Part shown: positions 1-11,400 of the stretch, piece by piece
Position numbering within the stretch: the stretch's first letter is position 1
Layout: each line of letters begins with the position of its first letter
Assembly: GCA_032622095.1 (NCBI GenBank)
Contig: CP136069.1
Location: 35,934,194-35,998,193, forward strand
DNA: 64,000 nucleotides
Source of the DNA: Siphonodentalium dalli
Lineage: Eukaryota; Mollusca; Scaphopoda; Gadilida; Siphonodentaliidae
Direction of reading: 5' to 3'
The notes under the pieces: model-generated
What the model was told of the DNA's origin: nothing
Databases searched by the model: none
Seen by the model: the letters and a program-made list of their open reading frames with translations, nothing else
Made by a program: the position numbers and the translations under genes

Positions 1-183
1 TTTGGACACTTTTATCGTATCAATGTGCAAGCAGGCATGTTTCGCGATAGGACGGCACATTCGGTCGCAGGCCGGACCTCACGGTTTGGCTAATGAGCAG
101 GGGTTGGGAGTTGGATAATTGGGGTGGGGCAGGCTATTTGAGGCCCCATAAAATGCCCAGTATTTTTGAAAGCGACTGTACTT

Positions 184-193
184 TGCATATGCA
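184..193. other. Perfect 10-bp palindrome variant (TGCATATGCA), first of many copies
   Basis: Consensus monomers read TTTGCATCTGCACGGGC here. A recurrent variant reads TTTGCATATGCACAGGC, turning the site into a perfect 10-bp palindrome TGCATATGCA (with CATATG at its core). The A and the downstream CAGG usually travel together, so the pair marks a monomer subfamily, seen for example at 184, 3,382, 4,025, 13,625, 17,894, 21,092, 35,176 and 62,774. Its regular placement inside larger blocks helps define the higher-order repeats. Confidence 0.8.
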
Positions 194-1093
194 CAGGCAA
201 AATCCCTTTAACGTTTTGGACACTTTTATCGTATCAATGTGCAAGCAGGCATATTTCGCGATAGGACGGCACATTCGGTCGCAGGCCGGACCTCACGGTT
301 TGGCTAATGAGCAGGGGTTGGCAGTTGGATAATTGGGGTGGGGCAGGCTATTTGATGCCCCATAAAATGCCTAGTATTTTTGAAAGCGACTGTACTTTGC
401 ATCTGCACGGGCAAAATCCCTTTAACGTTTTTGACACTTTTATCGTATCAATGTGCAAGCAGGCATGTTTCGCGATAGGACGGCACATTGGGTCGCAGGC
501 CGGACCTCACGGTTTGGCTAATGAGCAAGGGTTGGGAGTTGGATAATTGGGGTGGGGCAGGCTGTTTGAGGCCCATAAAATGCCGAGTATTTTTGAAAGC
601 GACTGTACTTTGCATCTGCACGGGCAAAATCCCTTTAACGTTTTGGACACTTTTATCGTATCAATGTGCAAGCAGGCATGTTTCGCGATAGGACGGCACA
701 TTCGGTCGCAGGCCGGACCTCACGGTTTGGCTAATGAGCAGGGGTTGGAAGTTGGATAATTGGGGTGGGGCAGGCTGTTTGAGGCCCCATAAAATGCCCA
801 GTATTTTTGAAAGCGACTGTACTTTGCATATGCACAGGCAAAATCCCTTTAACGTTTTGGACACTTTTATCATAGCAATGTGCAAGCAGGCATGTTACGC
901 GATAGGACGGCACATTCGGTCGCAGGCCGGCCCTCACGGTTTGGCTAATGAGCAGGGGTTGGGAGTTGGATAATTGGGGTGGGGCAGGCTGTTTGAGGCC
1001 CCATAAAATGCCCAGTATTTTTGAAAGTGACTGTACTTTGCATCTGCACGGGCAAAATCCCTTTAACGTTTTGGACACTTTTATCGTATCAAT

Positions 1094-1107
1094 GTGCAAG
1101 CGATAGG
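1094..1107 (+). repeat. 13-bp-deletion monomer variant (first of three)
   Basis: GTGCAAG is joined directly to CGATAGG; the intervening CAGGCATGTTTCG is missing. The same deletion occurs at 9,004/9,005 and 10,704/10,705, each time followed by the ATTCTGTCGCAGG and CCTCACTGTTTGG variants, so the three share one origin. Confidence 0.9.
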
Positions 1108-1665
1108 ACGGCACATTCTGTCGCAGGCCGGACCTCACTGTTTGGCTAATGAACAGGGGTTGGGAGTTGGATAATTGGGGTGGGGCAGGCTGTTTGAGGC
1201 CCCATAAAATGCCCAGTATTTTTGAAAGCGACTGTACATTGCATCTGCACGGGCAAAATCCCTTTAACGTTTTTGACACTTTTATCGTATCAATGTGCAA
1301 GCAGGCATGTTTCGCGATAGGACGGCACATTCTGTCGCAGGCCGGACCTCACTGTTTGGCTAATGAGCAGGGGTTGGGAGTTGGATAATTGGGGTAGGGC
1401 AGGATGTTTGAGGCCCCATAAAATGCCCAGTATTTTTGAAAGCGACTGTACATTGCATCTGCACGGGCAAAATTCCTTTAACGTTTTGGACACTTTTATC
1501 GTATCAATGTGCAAGCAGGCATGTTTCGCGATAGGATGGCACATTCGGTCGCAGGCCGAACCTCACGGTTTGGCTAATGAGCAGGGGTTGGGAGTTGGAT
1601 CATTGGGGTGGGGCAGGCTGTTTTGAGGCCCCATAAAATGCCCAGTATTTTTGAAAGCGACTGTA

Positions 1666-1673
1666 ATTTGCAT
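1666..1673 (-). other. Octamer ATGCAAAT (minus strand) created in a monomer subfamily
   Basis: Where the consensus reads GTACTTTGCAT, some monomers read GTAATTTGCAT, which is the exact POU-factor octamer ATGCAAAT on the minus strand. Further copies occur near 3,170, 6,158, 8,298, 9,568, 10,424, 12,550, 15,117, 17,248, 20,446, 29,605 and 33,673. The match is exact, but a single 8-mer arising by one base change is easily chance; no regulatory role is claimed. Confidence 0.4.
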
Positions 1674-4600
1674 CTGCACGGGCAAAATCCCTTTAACGTT
1701 TTGGACACTTTTATCGTGTCAATGTGCAAGCAGGCATGTTTCGCGATAGGACGGCACATTCGGTCGCAGGCCGGACCTCACGGTTTGGCTAATGAGCAGG
1801 GGTTGGGTGTTGGATAATTGAGGTGGGGCAGGCTGGTTGAGGCCCCATAAAATGCCCAAAATTTTTGAAAGCGACTGTACTTTGCATCTGCACAGGCAAC
1901 ATCCCTTTAGGGTTTGGACACTTTTATCGTATCAATGTGCACGTATGCATGTTTCGCGATAGGACGGCACATTCGGTCGCAGGCCGGACCTCACAGTTTG
2001 GCTAATGAGCAGGGGTTGGGAGTTGGATAATTGGGGTGGGGCAGGCTGTTTGAGGCCCCATAAAATGCCCAGTATTTTTGAAAGCGACTGTACTTTGCAT
2101 CTGCACGGGCAAAATCCCTTTAACGTTTTGGACACTTTTATCGTATCAATGTGCAAGCAGGCATGTTTCGCGATAGGACGGCACAATCGGTCGCAGGCCG
2201 GACCTCACGGTTTGGCTAATGAGCAGGGGTTGGGAGTTGGATAATTGAGGTGGGGCAGGCTGGTTGAGGACTCATAAAATGCCCAGTATTTTTGAAAGCG
2301 ACTGTACTTTGCATCTGCACAGGCAAAATCCCTTTAACGTTTTTGACACTTTTATCGTATCAATGTGCAAGCAGGCATGTTTCGCGATATGACGGCACAT
2401 TCGGTCGCAGTCCGAACCTCACGGTTTGGCTAATGAGCAGGGGTTGGGAGTTGGATAATTGGGGTGGGGCAGGCTGTTTTGAAGCCTCATAAAATGCCCA
2501 GTATTTTTGAAAGCGACTGTACTTTGCATCTGCACGGGCAAAATCCCTTTAACGTTTTGGACACTTTTATCGTATCAATGTGCAAGCAGGCATGTTTCGC
2601 GATAGGATGGCACATTCGGTCGCAGGCCGGACCTCACTGTTTGGCTAATGAGCAGGGGTTGGGAGTTGGATAATTGGGGTGGTGCAGGCTGTTTGAGGCC
2701 CCATAAAATGCCCAGTATTTATGAAAGCGACTGTACATTGCATCTGCACGGGCAAAATCCCTTTAACGTTATTGACACTTTTATCGTATCAATGTGCAAG
2801 CAGGCATGTTTCGCGATAGGACGGCACATTCTGTCGCAGGCCGGACCTCACTGTTTGGCTAATGAGCAGGGGTTGGGAGTTGGATAATTGGGGTAGGGCA
2901 GGCTGTTTGAGGCCCCATAAAATGCCCAGTATTTTTGAAAGCGACTGTACATTGCATCTGCACGGGCAAAATCCCTTTAACGTTTTGGACACTTTTATCG
3001 TATCAATGTGCAAGCAGGCATGTTTCGCGATAGGATGGCGCATTCGGTCGCAGGCCGAACCTCACGGTTTGGCTAATGGGCAGGGGTTGGGAGTTGGATA
3101 ATTGGGGTGGGGCAGGCTGTTTTGAGGCCCCATAAAATGCCCAGTATTTTTGAAAGCGACTGTAATTTGCATCAGCACGGGCAAAATCCCTTTAACGTTT
3201 TGGACACTTTTATCGAATCAATGTGCAAGCAGGCATGTTTCGCGATAGGACGGCACATTCGGTCGCAGGCCGGACCTCACGGTTTGGCTAATGAGCAGGG
3301 GTTGGGAGTTGGATAATTGGGGTGGGGCAGGCTGTTTGAGGCCCCATAAAATGCCCAGTATTTTTGAAAGCGACTGTACTTTGCATATGCACAGGCAAAA
3401 TCCCTTTAACGTTTTGGACACTTTTATCGTATCAATGTGCAAGCAGGCATGTTTCGCGATAGGACGGCACATTCGGTCGCAGGCCGGACCTCACGGTTTG
3501 GCTAATGAGCAGGGGTTGGAAGTTGGATAATTGGGGTGGGGCAGGCTGTTTGAGGCCCCATAAAATACCCAGTATTTTTGAAAGCGACTGTACTTTGCAT
3601 CTGGACGGGCAAAATCCCTTTAACGTTTTGGACACTTTTATCGTATCAATGTGTAAGCAGGCATGTTTCGCGATAGGACGGCACATTCGGTCGCAGGCCG
3701 GACCTCACGGTTTGGCTAATGAGCAGGGGTTGGAAGTTGGATAATTGGGGTGGGGCAGGCTGTTTTAAGGCCCCATAAAATACCCAGTATTTTTGAAAGC
3801 GACTGTACTTTGCATATGCACATGCAAAATCCCTTTAACGTTTTGGACACTTTTATCGTATCAATGTGCAAGCAGGCATGTTTCGCGATAGGACGGCACA
3901 TTCGGTCGCAGGCCGGCCCTCACGGTTTGGCTAATGAGCAGGGGTTGGGAGTTGGATAATTGGGGTGGGGCAGGCTGTTTGAGGCCCCATAAAATGCCCA
4001 GTATTTTTGAAAGCGACTGTACTTTGCATATGCACAGGCAAAATCCCTTTAACGTTTTGGACACTTTTATCGTATCAATGTGCAAGCAGGCATGTTTCGA
4101 GATAGGACGGCACATTCGGTCGCAGTCCGGACCTCACGGTTTGGCTAATGAGCAGGGGTTGGGAGTTGGATAATTGGGGTGGGGCAGGCTATTTGAGGCC
4201 CCATAAAATGCCTAGTATTTTTGAAAGCGACTGTACTTTGCATCTGCACGGGCAAAATCCCTTTAACGTTTTTGACACTTTTATCGTATCAATGTGCAAG
4301 CAGGCATGTTTCGCGATAGGACGGCACATTCGGTCGCAGGCCGGACCTCACGGTTTGGCTAATGAGCAGGGGTTGGGAGTTGGATAATTGGGGTGGGGCA
4401 GGCTGTTTGAGGCCCATAAAATGCCCAGTATTTTTGAAAGCGACTATACTTTGCATCTGCACGGGCAAAATCCCTTTAACGTTTTGGACACTTTTATCGT
4501 ATCAATGTGCAAGCAGGCATGTTTCGCGATAGGACGGCACATTCGGTCGCAGGCCGGACCTCACGGTTTGGCTAATGAGAAGGGGTTGGAAGTTGGATAA

Positions 4601-4845
4601 TTGGGGTGGGGCAGGCTGTTTGAGGCCCCATAAAATGCCCAGTATTTTTGAAAGCGACTGTACTTTGCATCTGCACGGGCAAAATCCCCTTAACGTTTTG
4701 GACACTTGTATCGTATCAATGTGCAAGCAGGCATGTTTCGCGATAGGACGGCACATTCGGTCGCAGGCCGGACATCACGGTTTGGCTAATGAACAGGGGT
4801 TGGAAGTTGGATACTTGGTGTGGGGCAGGCTGTTTGAGGCCCCAT

Positions 4846-7190
4846 AAAATGCCCAGTATTTTTGAAAGCGACTGTACTTTGCATATGCACAGGCAGAATC
4901 CCTTTAACGTTTTGGACACTTTTATCGTATCAATGTGCAAGCAGGCATATTTCGCGATAGGACGGCACATTCGGTCGCAGGCCGGACCTCACGGTTTGGC
5001 TAATGAGCAGGGGTTGGCAGTTGGATAATTGGGGTGGGGCAGGCTATTTGATGCCCCATAAAATGCCTAGTATTTTTGAAAGCGACTGTACTTTGCATCT
5101 GCACGGGCAAAATCCCTTTAACGTTTTTGACACTTTTATCGTATCAATGTGCAAGCAGGCATGTTTCGCGATAGGACGGCACATTCGGTCGCAGGCCGGA
5201 CCTCACGGTTTGGCTAATGAGCAGGGGTTGGGAGTTGGATAATTGGAGTGGGGCAGGCTGTTTGAGGCCCATAAAATGCCCAGTATTTTTGAAAGCGACT
5301 GTACTTTGCATCTGCACGGGCAAAATCCCTTTAACGTTTTGGACACTTTTATCGTATCAATGTGCAAGCAGGCATGTTTCGCGATAGGACGGCACATTCG
5401 GTCGCAGGCCGGACCTCACGGTTTGGCTAATGAGCAGGGGTTGGAAGTTGGATAATTGGGGTGGGGCAGGCTGTTTGAGGCCCCATAAAATGCCCAGTAT
5501 TTTTGAAAGCGACTGTACTTTGCATATGCACCGGCAAAATCCCTTTAACGTTTTGGACACTTTTATCATATCAATGTGCAAGCAGGCATGTTACGCGATA
5601 GGACGGCACATTCGGTCGCAGGCCGGCCCTCACGGTTTGGCTAATGAGCAGGGGTTGGGAGTTGGATAATTGGGGTGGGGCAGGCTGTTTGAGGCCCCAT
5701 AAAATGCCCAGTATTTTTGAAAGTGACTGTACTTTGCATCTGCACGGGCAAAATCCCTTTAACTTTTTTGACACTTTTATCGTATCAATGTGCAAGCAGG
5801 CATGTTTCGCGATAGGACGGCACATTCTGTCGCAGGCCGGACCTCACTGTTTGGCTAATGAGCAGGGGTTGGGAGTTGGATAATTGGGGTAGGGCAGGCT
5901 GTTTGAGGCCCCATAAAATGCCCAGTATTTTTGAAAGCGACTGTACATTGCATCTGCACGGGCAAAATTCCTTTAACGTTTTTGACACTTTTATCGTATC
6001 AATGTGCAAGCAGGCATGTTTCGCGATAGGACGGCACATTCTGTCGCAGGCCGGACCTCACTGTTTGGCTAATGAGCAGGGGTTGGGAGTTGGATAATTG
6101 GGGTGGGGCAGGCTGTTTGAGGCCCCATAAAATGCCCAGTATTTTTGAAAGCGACTGTAATTTGCATCTGCACGGGCAAAATCCCTTTAACGTTTTGGAC
6201 ACTTTTATCGTGTCAATGTGCAAGCAGGCATGTTTCGCGATAGGACGGCACATTCGGTCGCAGGCCGGACCTCACGGTTTGGCTAATGAGCAGGGGTTGG
6301 GAGTTGGATAATTGGAGTGGGGCAGGCTGTTTGAGGCCCATAAAATGCCCAGTATTTTTGAAAGCGACTGTACTTTGCATCTGCACGGGAAAAATCCCTT
6401 TAACGTTTTGGACACTTTTATCTTGTCAATGTGCAAGCAGGCATGTTTCGCGATAGGACGGCACATTCGGTCGCAGGCCGGACCTCACGGTTTGGCTAAT
6501 GAGCAGGGGTTGGGTGTTGGATAATTGAGGTGGGGCAGGCTGGTTGAGGCCCCATAAAATGCCCAGTATTTTTGAAAGCGACTGTACTTTGCATCTGCAC
6601 AGGCAACATCCCTTTAGGGTTTGCACACTTTTATCGTATCAATGTGCACGTAGGCATGTTTCGCGATAGGACGGCACATTCGGTCGCAGGCCGGACCTCA
6701 CAGTTTGGCTAATGAGCAGGGGTTGGGAGTTGGATAATTGGGGTGGGGCAGGCTGTTTGAGGCCCCATAAAATGCCCAGTATTTTTGAAAGCGACTGTAC
6801 TTTGCATCTGCACGGGCAAAATCCCTTTAACGTTTTGGACACTTTTATCGTATCAATGTGCAAGCAGGCATGTTTCGCGATAGGACGGCACATTCGGTCG
6901 CAGGCCGGACCTCACGGTTTGGCTAATGAGCAGGGGTTGGGAGTTGGATAATTGAGGTGGGGCAGGCTGGTTGAGGACTCATAAAATGCCCAGTATTTTT
7001 GAAAGCGACTGTACTTTGCATCTGCACAGGCAAAATCCCTTTAACGTTTTTGACACTTTTATCGTATCAATGTGCAAGCAGGCATGTTTCGCGATATGAC
7101 GGCACATTCGGTCGCAGTCCGAACCTCACGGTTTGGCTAATGAGCAGGGGTTGGGAGTTGGATATTTGGGGTGGGGCAGGCTGTTTTGAA
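4846..7190 (+). repeat. Multi-monomer duplication (offset about 4.70 kb), copy 2
   Basis: Partner of 150-2,480. After about 7.6 kb the correspondence with the left part changes to an offset of 5,134 bp (2,648 with 7,782; 3,291 with 8,425), showing two extra monomers here. A third partial relative of 6.7-7.4 kb lies at 9.7-10.4 kb (offset 2,984), and 12.25-12.6 kb resembles 10.15-10.5 kb (offset 2,125). Confidence 0.8.
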
Positions 7191-8431
7191 GCCCATAAAA
7201 TGCCCAGTATTTTTGAAAGCGACTGTACTTTGCATCTGCACGGGCAAAATCCCTTTAACGTTTTGGACACTTTTATCGTATCAATGTGCAAGCAGGCATG
7301 TTTCGCGATAGGACGGCACATTCGGTCGCAGGCCGTACCTCACGGTTTGGCTAATGAGCAGGGGTTGGGAGTTGTATAATTGGGGTGGGGCAGGCTGTTT
7401 GAGGCCCCATAAAATGCCCAGTATTTTTGAAAGCGACTGTACTTTGCATATGCACAGGCAAAATCCCTTTAACGTTTTGGACACTTTTATCGTATCAATG
7501 TGCAAGCAGGCATGTTACGCGATAGGACGGCACATTCGGTCGCAGGCCGGCCCTCACGGTTTGGCTAATGAGCAGGGGTTGGGAGTTGGATAATTGGGGT
7601 GGGGCAGGCTGTTTGAGGCCCCATAAAATGCCCAGTATTTTTGAAAGTGACTGTACTTTGCATCTGCACGGGCAAAATCCCTTTAACGTTTTGGACACTT
7701 TTATCGTATCAATGTGCAAGCAGGCATGTTTCGCGATAGGACGGCACATTCGGTCGCAGGCCGGACCTCACTGTTTGGCTAATGAGCAGGGGTTGGGAGT
7801 TGGATAATTGGGGTGGTGCAGGCTGTTTGAGGCCCCATAAAATGCCCAGTATTTATGAAAGCGACTGTACATTGCATCTGCACGGGCAAAATCCCTTTAA
7901 CGTTATTGACACTTTTATCGTATCAATGTGCAAGCAGGCATGTTTCGCGATAGGACGGCACATTCTGTCGCAGGCCGGACCTCACTGTTTGGCTAATGAG
8001 CAGGGGTTTGGAGTTGGATAATTGGGGTAGGGCAGGCTGTTTGAGGCCCCATAAAATGCCCAGTATTTTTGAAAGCGACTGTACATTGCATCTGCACGGG
8101 CAAAATCCCTTTAACGTTTTGGACACTTTTATCGTATCAATGTGCAAGCAGGCATGTTTCGCGATAGGATGGCACATTCGGTCGCAGGCCGAACCTCACG
8201 GTTTGGCTAATGAGCAGGGGTTGGGAGTTGTATAATTGGGGTGGGGCAGGCTGTTTTGAGGCCCCATAAAATGCCCAGTATTTTTGAAAGCGACTGTAAT
8301 TTGCATCTGCACGGGCAAAATCCCTTTAACGTTTTGGACACTTTTATCGAATCAATGTGCAAGCAGGCATGTTTCGCGATAGGACGGCACATTCGGTCGC
8401 AGGCCGGACCTCACGGTTTGGCTAATGAGCA

Positions 8432-8461
8432 GGGGTTGGGAGTTGGATAATTGGGGTGGGG
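8432..8461 (+). other. G-rich segment of the monomer (possible non-canonical G-quadruplex)
   Basis: In the reference monomer four runs of three or more G occur in 30 bases: GGGG, TT, GGG, a 12-base spacer that itself contains GG, GGGG, T, GGGG. The 12-base loop is longer than the usual 1-7-base limit, so a quadruplex would be non-canonical or built from two-tetrad runs. The segment is present in almost every monomer, on the plus strand in plus blocks and on the minus strand in inverted blocks. Folding is inferred, not shown. Confidence 0.5.
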
Positions 8462-8480
8462 CAGGCTGTTTGAGGCCCCA
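8457..8480 (+). other. 6-bp-stem inverted repeat in the monomer (TGGGGC / GCCCCA)
   Basis: TGGGGC at 8,457-8,462 is the exact reverse complement of GCCCCA at 8,475-8,480, with a 12-base loop. It directly follows the G-rich segment. Many variant monomers break it: one C lost (GAGGCCCATAAAA, 213-bp units), GAAGCCC, GAGGCCTC or GAGGCCCAATA forms. This position is therefore one of the main subfamily-defining sites of the array. Confidence 0.6.
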
Positions 8481-11400
8481 TAAAATGCCCAGTATTTTTG
8501 AAAGCGACTGTACTTTGCATCTGCACGGGCAAAATCCCTTTAACGTTTTGGACACTTTTATCGTATCAATGTGCAAGCAGGCATGTTTCGCGATAGGACG
8601 GCACATTCGGTCGCAGGCCGGACCTCACGGTTTGGCTAATGAGCAGGGGTTGGGAGTTGGATAATTGGGGTGGGGCAGGCTGTTTGAGCCCCATAAAATG
8701 CCCAGTATTTTTGAAAGCGACTGTACTTTGCATATGCACAGGCAAAATCCCTTTAACGTTTTGGACACTTTTGTCGTATCAATGTGCAAGCAGGCATGTT
8801 ACGCGATAGGACGGCACATTCGGTCGCAGGCCGGCCCTCACGGTTTGGCTAATGAGCAGGGGTTGGGAGTTGGATAATTGGGGTGGGGCAGGCTGTTTGA
8901 GGCCCCATAAAATGCCCAGTATTTTTGAAAGTGACTGTACTTTGCATCTGCACCGGCAAAATCCCTTTAACGTTTTGGACACTTTTATCGTATCAATGTG
9001 CAAGCGATAGGACGGCACATTCTGTCGCAGGCCGGACCTCACTGTTTGGCTAATGAGCAGGGGTTGGGAGTTGGATAATTGGGGTGGGGCAGGCTGTTTG
9101 AGGCCCCATAAAATGCCCAGTATTTTTGAAATCGACTGTACATTGCATCTGCACGGGCAAAATCCCTTTAACGTTTTTGACACTTTTATCGTATCAATGT
9201 GCAAGCAGGCATGTATCGCGATAGGACGGCACATTCTGTCGCAGGCCGGACCTCACTGTTTGGCTAATGAGCAGGGGTTGGGAGTTGGATAATTGGGGTA
9301 TGGCAGGCTGTTTGAGGCCCCATAAAATGCCCAGTATTTTTGAAAGCGACTGTACATTGCATATGCACGGGCAAAATCCCTTTAACGTTTTGGACACTTT
9401 TATCGTATCAATGTGCAAGCAGGGATGTTTCGCGATAGGATGGCACATTCGGTCGCAGACCGAATCTCGCGGTTTGGCTAATGAGCAGGGGTTGGGAGTT
9501 GGATAATTGGGGTGGGGCAGGCTGTTTTGAGGCCCCATAAAATGCCCAGTATTTTTGAAAGCGACTGTAATTTGCATCTGCACGGTCACAATCCCTTTAA
9601 CGTTTTGGACACTTTTATCGTATCAATGTGCAAGCAGGCATGTTTCGCGATAGGACGGCACATTCGGTCGCAGGCCGGACCTCACGGTTTGGCTAATGAG
9701 CAGGGGTTGGGAGTTGGATAATTGGGGTGGGGCATGCTGTTTGAGGCCCCATAAACTGCCCAGTATTTTTGAAAGCGACTGTACTTTGCATCTGCACGGG
9801 CAAAATCCCTTTAACGTTTTGGACACTTTTATCGTATCAATGTGCAAGCAGGCATGTTTCGCGATAGGACGGCACATTCGGTCGCAGGCCGGACCTCACG
9901 GTTTGGCTAATGAGCAGGGGTTGGGAGTTGGATAATTGAGGTGGGGCAGGCTGGTTGAGGCCTCATAAAATGCCCAGTATTTTTGAAAGCGACTGTACTT
10001 TGCATCTGCACAGGCAAAATCCCTTTAACGTTTTTGACACTTTTATCGTATCAATGTGCAAGCAGACATGTTTCGCGATATGACGGCACATTCGGTCCCA
10101 GTCCGAACCTCACGGTTTGGCTAATGAGCAGGGGTTGGGAGTTGGATAATTGGGGTGGGGCAGGCTGTTTTGAAGCCCATAAAATGCCCAGTATTTTTGA
10201 AAGCGACTGTACTTTGCATCTGCACGGGCAAAATCCCTTTAACGTTTTGGACACTTTTATCGTATCAATGTGCAAGCAGGCATGTTTTGCGATAGGACGG
10301 CACATTCGGTCGCAGGCCGTACCTCACGGTTTGGCTAATGAGCAGGGGTTGGGAGTTGTATAATTGGGGTGGGGCAGGCTGTTTGAGGCCCCATAAAATG
10401 CCCAGTATTTTTGAAAGCGACTGTAATTTGCATCTGCACGGGCAAAATCCCTTTACGGTTTTGGACACTTTTGTCGTATCAATGTGCAAGCAGGCATGTT
10501 TCGCGATAGGACGGCACATTCGGTCGCAGGCCGGACCTCACGGTTTGGCTAATGAGCAGGGGTTGGGAGTTGGATAATTGGGGTGGGGCATGCTGTTTGA
10601 GGCCCCATAAAATGCCCAGTATTTTTGAAAGTGACTGTACTTTGCATCTGCAGCGGCAAAATCCCTTTAACGTTTTGAACACTTTTATCGTATCAATGTG
10701 CAAGCGATAGGACGGCACATTCTGTCGCAGGCCGGACCTCACTGTTTGGCTAATGAGCAGGGGTTGGGAGTTGGATAATTGGGGTGGGGCAGGCTGTTTG
10801 AGGCCCCATAAAATGCCCAGTATTTTTGAAATCGACTGTACATTGCATCTGCACGGGCAAAATCCCTTTAACGTTTTTGACACTTTTATCGTATCAATGT
10901 GCAAGCAGGCATGTTTCGCGATAGGACGGCACATTCTGTCGCAGGCCGGACCTCACTGTTTGGCTAATGAGCAGGGGTTGGGAGTTGGATAATTGGGGTG
11001 GGGCAGGCTGTTTTGAAGCCCATAAAATGCCCAGTATTTTTGAAAGCGACTGTACTTTGCATCTGCACGGGCAAAATCCCTTTAACGTTTTGGACACTTT
11101 TGTCGTATCAATGTGCAAGCAGGCATGTTTCGCGATAGGACGGCACATTCGGTCGCAGGCCGGACCTCACGGTTTGGCTAATGAGCAGGGGTTGGGAGTT
11201 GGATAATTGGGGTGGGGCAGGCTGTTTGAGGCCCCATAAAATGCCCAGTATTTTTGAAAGCGACTGTACTTTGCATCTGCACGGGCAAAATCCCTTTAAC
11301 GTTTTGGACACTTGTATCGTATCAATGTGCAAGCAGGCATGTTTCGCGATAGGACGGCACATTCGGTCGCAGGCCGGACCTCACGGTTTGGCTAATGAGC

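Larger units (their letters stand above)
150..2480 (+). repeat. Multi-monomer duplication (offset about 4.70 kb), copy 1
   Basis: Monomers here share private variants with 4,846-7,190, including GCATATTTCGCG, TTGGCAGTTGG and TTTGATGCCCC near 250-355. The offset is 4,696 bp at the left and 4,707 bp further right, because copy 1 holds a monomer with a 13-bp deletion (about 1,100). Ends are approximate. Confidence 0.8.
8432..8645 (+). repeat. Reference monomer (exact consensus, 214 bp)
   Basis: This copy carries the majority base at every position I compared and is a convenient reference unit. It is 214 bp, with 64 G, 44 C and 106 A+T by hand count, so the strand is strongly G-over-C skewed. 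It holds 11 CpG dinucleotides against about 13 expected from base content, so CpG is not strongly depleted. It contains the six-base palindrome TCGCGA, a G-rich segment, and a TGGGGC/GCCCCA inverted repeat. The phase chosen here (start at GGGG of the G-rich run) is arbitrary. Confidence 0.95.

Noticed and set aside
93-332. About 79-codon plus-strand open frames starting at ATGAGCAGG, repeated in nearly every monomer
   Set aside because: The frames recur every 214 bp, overlap the next copy by 26 bp, switch frame each unit because 214 is not divisible by three, and are freely broken or joined by one-base indels. There is no sign of coding constraint.
8400-8440. tRNA- or SINE-like pol III boxes (TGGCTAATGAG resembling an A box; GGTTCGGCC on the minus strand of variants resembling a B box)
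   Set aside because: The two are on opposite strands, imperfect, and lack a cloverleaf or downstream T-run; no evidence of SINE origin.
8352-8606. 84-codon minus-strand open frames in nearly every monomer
   Set aside because: These are the antisense counterpart of the same stop-poor unit. They appear on whichever strand is antisense in inverted blocks, so they follow repeat orientation and not gene structure.
8591-8607. CENP-B-box-like sequence (TTTCGCGATAGGACGGC)
   Set aside because: It matches 7 of the 9 core positions of NTTCGNNNNANNCGGGN. By a rough count, a match this good is expected about once in every two random 214-bp units searched on both strands, and the essential CGGG is not met.
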